A stretch of DNA of 24,220 bases from positions 1-24,220 of the IMG/VR virus record IMGVR_UViG_3300004012_000014; one strand, given 5' to 3'. Below are positions 6,391 to 11,899 of this stretch, in pieces. Both the position numbers and the translations under genes were made by a program. The notes beneath the pieces are model-generated. The model made no database searches. It worked only from the letters and a program-made list of their open reading frames with translations, and had not been told where the DNA came from. Every line of letters starts with the position of its first letter. Position 1 is the stretch's first letter. The DNA comes from a virus.

Positions 6391-6792
6391 GTCATTTTTT
6401 GATTTATTTAAAATATTTTCCGCATATGGTTTACATATTTTGATTACAGTTTTACACTGATCAATGTTAAAATATCCTATGTGTGTATCTGGAACGGATA
6501 TATTCATTTTTTCAGATAACCATTTATATGCTTTTATTCTGGTTCCTGATTTTTTATTTTTCCATAATGTATCAAAATACAAATGTGCTATACCTCTATA
6601 TTTTCTTAGTTCTTTATTTGCTAGTGTACCCAATGGCACACAAGTATTTTTATGAACCCCAACGTAAGAATCACATTTAGGATATTTACTGCAAATATAT
6701 ATCATTCCATGGCTTTTACCATATACCATCTTACTATCTGCAAATATGACTTTTGCCCCACAATAGGGGCAAATATCAGTATTTAGATTCAT
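6376..6792 (-). CDS. Zinc-finger protein of the DUF3268 type
   Basis: This 138-residue protein (from the ATG at 6792) opens with CPYCGAK, then YGKSHGMIYICSKYPKCDSY, giving CxxC...CxxxxxC metal ligands. It continues VGVHKNTCVPLGTLANKELR, and ends with a helical region (AYKWLSEKMNI...HIGYFNIDQC). This matches the zinc-finger-containing DUF3268 family, common in phages and of unproven role. I prefer the ATG at 6792, because the upstream ATG pair (6831) has only AAAGGTG directly abutting it. AAAGGAG lies 13 bases before 6792, which is somewhat long. The final codons carry the -35 and operator of the next promoter. Confidence 0.82.
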   Translation of the reverse strand: MNLNTDICPYCGAKVIFADSKMVYGKSHGMIYICSKYPKCDSYVGVHKNTCVPLGTLANKELRKYRGIAHLYFDTLWKNKKSGTRIKAYKWLSEKMNISVPDTHIGYFNIDQCKTVIKICKPYAENILNKSKNDLTLD

Positions 6793-6811
6793 ATTTTTTT
6801 TATTTCTCCTT

Positions 6812-7060
6812 TCAATTAATAAAATCATCACCTTTAATAATAAATTTAATATCTGAAAAAATCATTAAAAATACTATTAATTCAGGTACTAAAAAGAACA
6901 TATAAATATTTAATAAAGTCATTCTTTTTTCTCCAAAAATTTCTTTTATTTTTTTTGCCTTTTGCCTGGTTTCTTCTGAATCCCTTATAATTCCATTTAT
7001 TATGATAAATAACCAAGCTACAACTAAACTTATAAATCTATAAAAAATTATTCTTAACAT
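6812..7060 (-). CDS. Small membrane protein with two transmembrane segments
   Basis: This 82-residue protein has hydrophobic segments at about 3-22 (IIFYRFISLVVAWLFIIING) and 51-69 (IYMFFLVPELIVFLMIFSD). A charged loop separates them (RDSEETRQKAKKIKEIFGEK). It is probably an inner-membrane early protein; superinfection exclusion or host takeover are possible but unsupported. The AGGAGG ribosome binding site lies in the last codons of the upstream gene, so they are translationally linked. Confidence 0.7.
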   Translation of the reverse strand: MLRIIFYRFISLVVAWLFIIINGIIRDSEETRQKAKKIKEIFGEKRMTLLNIYMFFLVPELIVFLMIFSDIKFIIKGDDFIN

Positions 7061-7231
7061 TTATTTTCCTCCTATTTTATTCCAAATTTTATTCTTAACT
7101 TTATTTTTAATTTTTCTTTTTCCAGGATTTAAATTTCCATTTACTGCTTCATTAACTGCATTAACATCTGATACTATTTTAGTTATTTTTGATACTTTTT
7201 GACCTAAAGAGTTTATTTTTTTTAAATTCAT
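7061..7231 (-). CDS. Small basic hypothetical protein (56 aa)
   Basis: The ATG at 7231 follows GGAGGAGGTGAAATC, a very strong ribosome binding site. The 56-residue product begins NLKKINSLGQKVSKITKIVS and ends NPGKRKIKNKVKNKIWNKIG. The Lys-rich C-terminus with a GKR turn resembles short phage proteins of unknown role that I have no family name for. It ends one base before the next start. Confidence 0.72.
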   Translation of the reverse strand: MNLKKINSLGQKVSKITKIVSDVNAVNEAVNGNLNPGKRKIKNKVKNKIWNKIGGK

Positions 7232-7295
7232 GATTTCACCTCCTCCACAAAATAATTAAAATAAAACATTCGTTTTTCCTTCGAGCTTTGAACAT

Positions 7296-7556
7296 TTAAC
7301 ATTTCTTCATTTCCCCATAAGTATTATTGAAGACATAAATTTTGCCTATAACTTCAGAATCTTCTATTAAGAAAAAATTATTTATTCCAATTTTTTTAAT
7401 AGTTCCTTTTAATTCATCATCCCAGAATCTACAATAATTTACTTTATATCCAAAGTTATGTATTAATGCCTCGTCAGTATCGAAGTTATGTATTCCAGCT
7501 ATTAATTCGTCTTCTTTGGCAGTAATAACCACCTTATCATTAACCTTAAATTTCAT
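7296..7556 (-). CDS. Small hypothetical protein, SH3/KOW-like by eye
   Basis: This 86-residue protein begins MKFKVNDKVVITAKEDEL. It has alternating beta segments and a central WDDELKGTIKKIG, a pattern typical of small SH3-barrel domains (for example, a conserved FKVGDKV start). No definite family. AAAAAGGAGACT precedes the ATG at 7556. Confidence 0.66.
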   Translation of the reverse strand: MKFKVNDKVVITAKEDELIAGIHNFDTDEALIHNFGYKVNYCRFWDDELKGTIKKIGINNFFLIEDSEVIGKIYVFNNTYGEMKKC

Positions 7557-7588
7557 AATTTTTTAGTCTCCTTTTTTAAAAATTTATT

Positions 7589-7849
7589 TTATATCTCTTT
7601 TCCTGTCATATCATAATATCCTAAACTCACTATTTTATACTTTTTATTTATTTTTGCTTTTTTTTGTGTATCTTTTGAAACATACCCAATTTTTTGTTTA
7701 TCAATATATACTGCAATTGCATTTTTATCAAATTTATTATTTGGTTCTTTTTTTAGTTTTACTGTTGATTCAAATAAATTCCAATGTGATGTACAGCCTT
7801 CCCAATTATTTACATTATGTCTCATACCTACTATTGTTATTCTATCCAT
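7589..7849 (-). CDS. HIRAN-domain protein
   Basis: This 86-residue protein consists of one HIRAN domain. The diagnostic stretch is VKLKKEPNNKFDKNAIAVYI, then KQKIGYVSKDTQKKA, matching the family pattern L.rEp.N..D.nAI.V......iGyv. HIRAN domains bind DNA 3' ends or stalled-fork structures in helicase-like factors. Stand-alone copies occur in phages. The N-terminus (ITIVGMRHN) is the first strand of the fold. It sits in the early block, consistent with a DNA-transaction role. The ribosome binding site is AAAAAGGAGAG before the ATG at 7849. Confidence 0.87.
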   Translation of the reverse strand: MDRITIVGMRHNVNNWEGCTSHWNLFESTVKLKKEPNNKFDKNAIAVYIDKQKIGYVSKDTQKKAKINKKYKIVSLGYYDMTGKEI

Positions 7850-7864
7850 AAAAAACTCTCCTTT

Positions 7865-8056
7865 TTAAATAAAAATTTCTTCAAATTTCTTATCTAATAA
7901 TTCCATAATTTTTTTACAATCTTTTTCTGAGAATCCATTTCTCCCATTCATTTTTTTATACAAACTATTTGTTTGTATATTTAATTCTTTGGCTATATCT
8001 TCGACAGTATACCCTCTCAGGATAAATTGTCTCACAAACCATTGTGTTCTATTCAT
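7865..8056 (-). CDS. Cro-like helix-turn-helix regulator
   Basis: This 63-residue DNA-binding protein has the HTH GYTVEDIAKELNIQTNSLYK (15-34), followed by KMNGRNGFSEKDCKKIMELL. This matches small phage Cro/DUF739-type regulators of the XRE class. It is the second gene behind the operator-bearing promoter at 8308-8336, the expected position for an autoregulating Cro. The palindrome GGATTAATAATCC is therefore a plausible target, which is an inference. AAGGAGAAATT precedes the ATG at 8056. Confidence 0.82.
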   Translation of the reverse strand: MNRTQWFVRQFILRGYTVEDIAKELNIQTNSLYKKMNGRNGFSEKDCKKIMELLDKKFEEIFI

Positions 8057-8073
8057 AATTTCTCCTTATATTT

Positions 8074-8093
8074 TAGGGGCTATGTAGCCCCTA
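8074..8093 (-). promoter_or_regulatory. Intergenic G-run hairpin
   Basis: TAGGGGCT-ATGT-AGCCCCTA is a perfect 8-bp stem, the longest of the intergenic hairpins. It lies between the stop of the gene at 8097 and the ribosome binding site of the Cro-like gene. AAATA precedes and TATAAGG follows on the minus strand, so no terminator-type U-tract is present. Confidence 0.6.
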
Positions 8094-8096
8094 TTT

Positions 8097-8267
8097 TTAC
8101 AACCATTTAGATTTTTTTTCCGGTGTTATAACTATTTTGTCAACTTTGCTATTTTCGTTTTTTATCTTTGGTATTTTAGATACAGGTCTTATGTTTGGTT
8201 GTTCTTTTTCTGTCTTATAATCCGATTCTAGCGGACCCCCACCAACGGGCTTGTACTTATCACACAT
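8097..8267 (-). CDS. Small hypothetical early protein (56 aa)
   Basis: This is the first gene after the promoter at 8308-8336. The ATG at 8267 has AAAGGAGGATTAAT upstream. The 56-residue product begins MCDKYKPVGGGPLESDY and is Lys/Pro-rich to the end (ITPEKKSKWL), looking mostly unstructured. No family is recognised. The excellent ribosome binding site and promoter-proximal place argue it is real. Confidence 0.72.
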   Translation of the reverse strand: MCDKYKPVGGGPLESDYKTEKEQPNIRPVSKIPKIKNENSKVDKIVITPEKKSKWL

Positions 8268-8307
8268 ATTAATCCTCCTTTCGTAATACTTGTTAAGATA
8301 TGATTAT

Positions 8308-8336
8308 ATTATATAGGATTATTAATCCAAAGTCAA
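8308..8336 (-). promoter_or_regulatory. Early promoter copy 2 with palindromic operator
   Basis: The minus strand carries TTGACT (8331-8336), a 17-base spacer and TATAAT (8308-8313), with GGATTAATAATCC at 8316-8328 inside the spacer. The surrounding 40 bp (8299-8338) is identical to the promoter at 6353-6392. It sits alone in the gap between the lysis terminator and the early genes and should start the early operon at about 8301. Confidence 0.87.
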
Positions 8337-8338
8337 GT

Positions 8339-8504
8339 TATTTTTAAATAAATCTGTATTTACATTTATGGTAAAATAAGTCATGCACACTAATTTTTAA
8401 TAATTAACTTATTAGCTGGTTTCAGAAAAAAAATACGCTTCAGATAGACTTTTTAATTTATGATCCGAGGCATCAAAGGGATGATTTTTTTCCAATTAAT
8501 AAGC
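8339..8504. other. Gap without a recognised gene between promoter and terminator
   Basis: Between the early promoter and the lysis terminator I see no reading frame with a ribosome binding site. A weak CATC/GATG hairpin followed by A and seven T residues (8471-8490, plus strand) is the only notable element. TTAGCTGGTTT at about 8412 partly repeats the terminator stem. An operator or packaging-site role cannot be judged. Confidence 0.4.
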
Positions 8505-8541
8505 AATAAAAAAACCAGCTAAAATTTTTAGCTAGTTTTTT
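8505..8541 (-). terminator. Intrinsic terminator after the lysis genes
   Basis: A 12-bp stem (AACTAGCTAAAA pairs with TTTTAGCTGGTT, one G-T pair, one-base centre) is followed on the minus strand by seven T residues. It lies just after the amidase stop (8590). A T-run also follows on the plus strand, so it may work in both directions. Confidence 0.85.
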
Positions 8542-8589
8542 ACGGTATATTACAAAGAACAAAAAAGACAATATCAAAATTATATCATA

Positions 8590-9438
8590 TTACCCCTTAA
8601 CATCTGTATATAATCTTTTTAGAATAATTGCGATCTGTTCGCAATTAAAATAACTCAAATCCTTAGTTGTCATATACTTAGTACCTGTAATAAACTTCTT
8701 ATCATATAACCACTGTAAAAATTCATTTTTATAAATTTTACCTTTTGGCGGGTCCTGTACATTTTGTTTTAAATCTGTATAGACACGTTTTAAAATAGTT
8801 GCAATCTGTTCACAATTGAATTGTTTACTAGAATTATAATTAGTACCTGTAATAAACTTCTTATCGTGCAACCATTTTAAACTATCAGGATAATCAAAAA
8901 TATCTTTAGCCACTGGCTTTACCTCCTTCGCAAAAACGTTATTTCTAAAGTCTGTATATGCTTTGTTATTCCCGGATATTGTCAAATCAACAAACATTAT
9001 AGGACACAATTTCCTCGAAGCGTCATAATGTCTAATTAATTCTTTTGTATAACCTTCAGAATGCAAATGTCTAATGTATTTTATAGTATTTTCAACGGTC
9101 TTTGCAAAGTTACCGTCTTTATTAACACACATTTCTATACTTATTGTATTTGAATTTGTATAACCGTACTTACCTTTTCCGTCACCTATAGCCCAGCTAT
9201 AATATTTTGTCCAGTCGTTGATTTTCCATATTGAATTATCATCAATGAATACATCAGCCGAACTATTACGATTAGCACTATTGAAATATTCAAAATGTTT
9301 AGCACCATTAGCACCATTGTTATAATTGGCGGTATAGTGAACAACAATCGCTTTAATATCCTTTTTATTTCTTGTTTTTGGTGTCCTATTATATTTTATC
9401 TGTTTAGAATGATACAATATACCATTTATACTACCCAT
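8590..9438 (-). CDS. N-acetylmuramoyl-L-alanine amidase (endolysin)
   Basis: This 282-residue lytic enzyme cuts the lactyl-peptide amide bond of peptidoglycan. Residues 28-150 are an amidase_2 domain: AIVVHYTAN (His34), NTISIEMCV (Glu102), RHYDASRKLCP (His137, Cys145), the expected zinc ligands. The C-terminus holds two similar repeats of about 45 residues (SLKWLHDKKFITGTNYNSSK...FNCEQIATILKR and FLQWLYDKKFITGTKYMTTK...FNCEQIAIILKR), probably wall-binding modules. There is no signal peptide, so export would depend on the holin encoded upstream. The start at 9438 has AAAGGG in the leader. It is the last gene of the lysis cassette. Confidence 0.93.
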   Translation of the reverse strand: MGSINGILYHSKQIKYNRTPKTRNKKDIKAIVVHYTANYNNGANGAKHFEYFNSANRNSSADVFIDDNSIWKINDWTKYYSWAIGDGKGKYGYTNSNTISIEMCVNKDGNFAKTVENTIKYIRHLHSEGYTKELIRHYDASRKLCPIMFVDLTISGNNKAYTDFRNNVFAKEVKPVAKDIFDYPDSLKWLHDKKFITGTNYNSSKQFNCEQIATILKRVYTDLKQNVQDPPKGKIYKNEFLQWLYDKKFITGTKYMTTKDLSYFNCEQIAIILKRLYTDVKG

Positions 9439-9464
9439 AATATCAACCCTTTCTTTATAAATTC

Positions 9465-9662
9465 TTAAAATTTATCTGGTGTTTTAGGATTGTTTAAAAT
9501 ACCAAAAACAACTAAAGCAGATAAAACAACATCTGTTGCATTTTTTAATGTTTCTAACTGTAAATTATCAAGTATTCCAAATTGATTAAATAATAATAAT
9601 ACAGTTGATATAATACTAATCCATACAATTTTACTTTTAAGTCTGTTTTGCAAATTACTCAT
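9465..9662 (-). CDS. Holin, phi LC3 type
   Basis: This 65-residue membrane protein forms the lysis lesion that releases the amidase. It has a basic start (NLQNRLKSKIVW), a hydrophobic segment at about 11-30 (WISIISTVLLLFNQFGI), a short loop and a second hydrophobic segment ending VVFGILNNPKTPDKF. That end matches the GIVNDPTTKG-type end of the phi LC3 holin family. It lies between the XhlA-like gene and the amidase, the normal order. Confidence 0.88.
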   Translation of the reverse strand: MSNLQNRLKSKIVWISIISTVLLLFNQFGILDNLQLETLKNATDVVLSALVVFGILNNPKTPDKF

Positions 9663-9687
9663 TTAAATTCCCTCCTAATTCTTATTT

Positions 9688-9951
9688 TTACCCTATATAA
9701 CCAAAAATTTTAGCTATAATTAAAATTAACGTTCCCGAGGCGGTCAAAATTCCAGTTATCGCCCCACTTACGGCGGTAATTCTTTTTATTGACCATTCAG
9801 CTTTTTTATTACAATTATTTCTATTTGATTGGCATTGTTCTTTACTAACCATATCATCAAGCTTTTTGTTTACCTGTTTGAATCCTTCCATGGTTTCAGC
9901 TCTCAGATTTTCAATATTTTTATTAATCATGTTTATAATTTGGTTATCCAT
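9688..9951 (-). CDS. XhlA-like haemolysin/holin accessory protein
   Basis: This 87-residue protein has an N-terminal amphipathic coiled coil (IINMINKNIENLRAETMEGF, KQVNKKLDDM), a Cys-containing middle (CQSNRNNC) and one C-terminal membrane segment (about 61-85: VSGAITGILTASGTLILIIA). This layout fits XhlA-type proteins that accompany holins. Its ATG at 9951 lies inside the last codons of the upstream 48-residue gene, so translation is coupled. Confidence 0.78.
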   Translation of the reverse strand: MDNQIINMINKNIENLRAETMEGFKQVNKKLDDMVSKEQCQSNRNNCNKKAEWSIKRITAVSGAITGILTASGTLILIIAKIFGYIG

Positions 9952-10090
9952 AATTTTCAGATGCTAATCTTGTATAAAATCTTAATAATTGTTCAGGATC
10001 ACCAGAATACCAAGCTCCCCATTCCTCATATTTTAAAAACCAATAGTCGCATTGATTTGGTGGAAAATTATCTTTTTCATTCAAAAACAT
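9944..10090 (-). CDS. Short portal-like peptide (48 aa)
   Basis: The ATG at 10090 follows AAGGAGTGAATTAA. The product contains PPNQCDYWFLKYEEWGAWYS and continues GDPEQLLRFYT. The motif W.(A/S)WYSGD...L..FY resembles the very N-terminus of many phage portal proteins, where it precedes the stem domain, but the gene stops right after it. It could be a small lysis or accessory protein that shares this motif, or a displaced portal fragment. The stop overlaps the next start. Confidence 0.65.
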   Translation of the reverse strand: MFLNEKDNFPPNQCDYWFLKYEEWGAWYSGDPEQLLRFYTRLASENYG

Positions 10091-10108
10091 TTAATTCACT
10101 CCTTAATC

Positions 10109-10306
10109 TCAATCTAAATCTAATATAATTGATTTAATAGCCCACATTAAAGTTAATTCTAAATTTCTTTTTGCTAATGTTTTATATTCTCCATCTGGAC
10201 ATAAAGCAACTATTTCTTTTGAAAAATCTATACATGATTTTCTTAATTCTTTAATTCTTCCTAATTGCTTCATAGTTGGTGATTGATTCGTTAAACTTCT
10301 TTCCAT
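10109..10306 (-). CDS. Acb2/Tad1-like hairpin protein (putative cyclic-nucleotide sponge)
   Basis: This 65-residue protein (ATG at 10306, with GAAAGG about 11 bases upstream) has two helices: LGRIKELRKSCIDFSKEIVA, then LCPDGEYKTLAKRNLELTLM followed by WAIKSIILD. Helix, CP(D/S)..E turn, A...LE..(M/L)W..KSI is the pattern of the Acb2/Tad1 hairpin family (DUF7681-type). Those phage proteins sequester cyclic oligonucleotides or gcADPR and block CBASS and Thoeris. Function here is inferred from this pattern alone. It overlaps or abuts the DUF4406 gene upstream. A related protein is encoded at 15739-16005. Confidence 0.75.
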   Translation of the reverse strand: MERSLTNQSPTMKQLGRIKELRKSCIDFSKEIVALCPDGEYKTLAKRNLELTLMWAIKSIILDLD

Positions 10307-10310
10307 TTCT

Positions 10311-10637
10311 TCAAGACCTTTCATATAATATTTCTAATCCGTATTCTTTCACAACGTTGTGTTCTATTTTACAGCCTCTAGCATTTTCCCAACCTTTACA
10401 GAAATAAACTGCATTACATAAACTCATATTTTCAAGGCTTTTTGCCAAAAAACATAAAGGTATTTGAATAACTCCTCTTTCCTTCATTTTTTCATTAGAA
10501 TACCATTCGTCAGTAAATAAAGTATTTATAAATTCATACCCTTTTTCTTTGAATAATTTAATTGCCTTTTCTCTAGTTTCCTTTATTTCTGCTTCTGTCT
10601 TTCCTGCCATTGGTTGGCTTATCATTATTTTTTTCAT
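10311..10637 (-). CDS. DUF4406 nucleoside deoxyribosyltransferase-like protein
   Basis: This 108-residue protein matches the DUF4406 family, a Rossmann-like fold related to nucleoside 2-deoxyribosyltransferases. The start MKKIMISQPMAGKTEAEI gives the ISQPM(A/S)GK motif, then R..A...L...G, LAKSLENMSLCNAVYFCKGW, and ENARGCKIEHNVVKEYGL. The motifs expected of the family are intact. A role in nucleotide or NAD-type metabolism during infection is likely but unproven. AAAGGAGAATTG lies before the ATG at 10637. Placement directly next to an Acb2-like gene is suggestive. Confidence 0.85.
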   Translation of the reverse strand: MKKIMISQPMAGKTEAEIKETREKAIKLFKEKGYEFINTLFTDEWYSNEKMKERGVIQIPLCFLAKSLENMSLCNAVYFCKGWENARGCKIEHNVVKEYGLEILYERS

Positions 10638-10677
10638 AATTTTTCAATTCTCCTTTGATTTTATATATAAAATATAA

Positions 10678-10711
10678 CCTATGATAAATTTATTTATTTA
10701 TTTATCATAGG
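10678..10711. terminator. Strong hairpin, terminator-like on the plus strand
   Basis: CCTATGATAAAT pairs perfectly with ATTTATCATAGG around a 10-base loop, followed on the plus strand by five T residues. On the minus strand the following bases are TTATATTTTATA, so it is at best a weak terminator for leftward RNA. It may mark the 3' border of the tRNA-like RNA. No plus-strand gene precedes it. Confidence 0.5.
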
Positions 10712-10819
10712 TTTTTGGCAACACTGCATCATTTCAATAAAAGGATTTACTCAGGAATCAAACCTAAGACCGCCACCAGCTTTCAATTTATTTTTTCCCA
10801 TAACCCAGGGATTTTTTTA

Positions 10820-10833
10820 ATTAATTTACTAAC
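10820..10833. repeat. 14-bp direct repeat, copy 1
   Basis: ATTAATTTACTAAC also occurs at 10894-10907. The two copies bracket the three 15-bp tandem repeats, as if the segment between them had been inserted or expanded within the tRNA-like element. Confidence 0.75.
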
Positions 10834-10877
10834 ATTTACATTCCAATCATTTATATTCCAATAATTTACATTCCAAT
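10833..10877. repeat. Three tandem 15-bp repeats
   Basis: CATTTACATTCCAAT, CATTTATATTCCAAT and AATTTACATTCCAAT follow one another without gaps (10833-10847, 10848-10862, 10863-10877), differing at one or two positions. They sit in the insert of the tRNA-like element and could be iterons, protein-binding sites or repeated RNA motifs. Confidence 0.85.
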
Positions 10878-10893
10878 ATGGTCTTATTAAAAC

Positions 10894-10907
10894 ATTAATT
10901 TACTAAC
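10894..10907. repeat. 14-bp direct repeat, copy 2
   Basis: This is an identical copy of the repeat at 10820-10833, ending at the stem that replaces the anticodon arm of the tRNA-like element. Confidence 0.75.
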
Positions 10908-10957
10908 TGGTAGAGTTCTTCCATTAAACTATAAATCATATTGCAGTATTGGATTTT

Positions 10958-10985
10958 ATTATAATATTAATTAGAATAAATCCAA
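10958..10985 (-). promoter_or_regulatory. Possible promoter for the tRNA-like RNA
   Basis: A perfect TATAAT (10958-10963) with TTGGAT (10980-10985) 16 bases upstream on the minus strand lies just before the 5' end of the tRNA-like element at 10937. It also lies inside the hairpin GTATTGGATTT/AAATCCAATAC. The -35 matches consensus at only 4 of 6 positions. Confidence 0.4.
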
Positions 10986-11021
10986 TACCACTATCTATAT
11001 AAACCTATACAGGATAGGAAC

Positions 11022-11438
11022 CTACATTTTACCTTTTACCTGTTTCAGCTTATCTACATTAAGAGAATATTTTTTATTATTATCAATTATATCATTGTTA
11101 ACAGCTTTTCTAAATTCTGTTTCTTTCATACTTAATTCATTTTTCTTATTAATAAGAAATCCATAAAATTTATTATAATCATCTTTACCTTTATTATATA
11201 TATTTTGATTTTCCGCAACAAGTTTTTTAGTATCTTTTTTTAATTTTTCGATATCTTCTATAGACATTTTATTTATAACAATTTTTTCTATCAATTCTAT
11301 TGCCCTTAAATCGATATTATTTAAAGTAATTTCATTTATAGCTTTTTGCCCCTTCTCATTAATAGAATTAAGCAAAGCCGCAATACTTTCAACTTCATTT
11401 TTTAATTTTTCAATCTCACTTTGTAATTTTTCTATCAT
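11022..11438 (-). CDS. Coiled-coil protein paired with a ribbon-helix-helix gene
   Basis: This 138-residue protein is almost entirely coiled coil (IEKLQSEIEKLKNEVESIAA through KKDTKKLVAENQNIY), ending in a basic tail (KYSLNVDKLKQVKGKM). There are no cysteines, membrane segments or catalytic motifs. Its ATG overlaps the stop of the ribbon-helix-helix gene by 4 bases (ATGA), typical of a co-regulated pair. Partition-like, toxin-antitoxin-like or RNA-associated roles are all conceivable; the sequence does not decide. Confidence 0.72.
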   Translation of the reverse strand: MIEKLQSEIEKLKNEVESIAALLNSINEKGQKAINEITLNNIDLRAIELIEKIVINKMSIEDIEKLKKDTKKLVAENQNIYNKGKDDYNKFYGFLINKKNELSMKETEFRKAVNNDIIDNNKKYSLNVDKLKQVKGKM

Positions 11439-11602
11439 AATAACTCCTTTTTGATATTTATTTTTTTTAATAATAATTTGATAATTAAATCTTTCATAGT
11501 CGTATTATTATCTATGCAAAATTTTTTGACCTCATTTTTAAGTTTTCTTGATATTTCTATTGTTATCCTATCATCAAATTTATTATTATTTTTATCATTC
11601 AT
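11435..11602 (-). CDS. Ribbon-helix-helix DNA-binding protein (55 aa)
   Basis: The ATG at 11602 follows GAGGCGGTAAT. The 55-residue product has the RHH layout: strand DRITIEISRKL (11-21), helix KNEVKKFCIDNN (22-33), turn TTMKDL, and helix IIKLLLKKI. This is an Arc/CopG-type dimeric repressor fold. It lies directly downstream of the long structured region (11640-12145), whose 3' arm falls in this gene's leader, so the RNA could control its translation. It overlaps the following coiled-coil gene by 4 bases. Confidence 0.8.
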   Translation of the reverse strand: MNDKNNNKFDDRITIEISRKLKNEVKKFCIDNNTTMKDLIIKLLLKKINIKKELL

Positions 11603-11639
11603 ATTACCGCCTCATTTAATATCTTATGAAATATTTATT

Positions 11640-11662
11640 ATCAGTATATACAAACAGTGTAA
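11640..11662. repeat. Left arm of a 23-bp inverted repeat
   Basis: This arm pairs with 11790-11812 at 21 of 23 positions (two central mismatches). It closes a domain of about 175 nt that forms the 3' part of the structured RNA region, and ends 38 bases before the start of the ribbon-helix-helix gene. Confidence 0.85.
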
Positions 11663-11789
11663 GCTGAGCGATGCAATAATTTTCAAACTTTTTCATTTAC
11701 TATGCATTCTTGAATTCGTCAATTCTATTTACGCTGTATTAACTAGTATCTAGCATGTAAGCTCTATCTTAACCAAATTGTTAAGACCT

Positions 11790-11812
11790 TTACACCATTT
11801 GTATATACTGAT
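11790..11812. repeat. Right arm of a 23-bp inverted repeat
   Basis: This arm pairs with 11640-11662. Its outer end touches the AAGACCTT helix (11783-11790), so the two helices compete or form a pseudoknot. Confidence 0.85.
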
Positions 11813-11899
11813 TAAAAGTTGAGGGGATGACTACCCCTCTATTTGTTAAGGTCTTATGTTAACAAGTTTTCGCAACTTGTACTAACTGCCTTGCAAGTA

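Larger units (their letters stand above)
10743..10937 (-). ncRNA. tRNA-like element split by a 127-nt insert
   Basis: Minus strand, 5' to 3': GATTTA acceptor strand (10932-10937), TA linker, D-arm AGTT-TAATGGAAG-AACT with the conserved GG (10914-10930), and a 7-bp stem CTACCAG (10907-10913) pairing with CTGGTGG (10773-10779). Then comes a T-arm CTTAGG-TTTGATT-CCTGAG (10750-10768) and TAAATC (10744-10749) closing the acceptor. The anticodon loop is replaced by 127 nt (10780-10906). That is too short for a normal group I intron and holds no open frame. It may be a non-decoding tRNA mimic, a decayed interrupted tRNA or an RNA domain. An anticodon cannot be assigned. Confidence 0.55.
10638..11021 (-). 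other. 384-base gap with hairpins, tRNA-like halves and tandem repeats
   Basis: No reading frame with a start and ribosome binding site is seen here. The stretch holds, in minus-strand order: a small hairpin at 10996-11020 (CCTAT/ATAGG), an 11-bp hairpin at about 10950-10987, a split tRNA-like element (10743-10937) with an internal 3 x 15-bp repeat, and a 12-bp hairpin at 10678-10711. It probably encodes a structured RNA. Confidence 0.55.

Noticed and set aside
10743-10937. tmRNA or group I intron-containing tRNA
   Set aside because: No tag-peptide reading frame exists in the insert, a tmRNA would not have this D-arm, and 127 nt is too short for a normal group I intron core.
11451-11753. Plus-strand 100-codon frame across the ribbon-helix-helix gene
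   Set aside because: It has no ribosome binding site, crosses into the structured RNA region, and the opposite strand encodes a clear ribbon-helix-helix protein with a good start.
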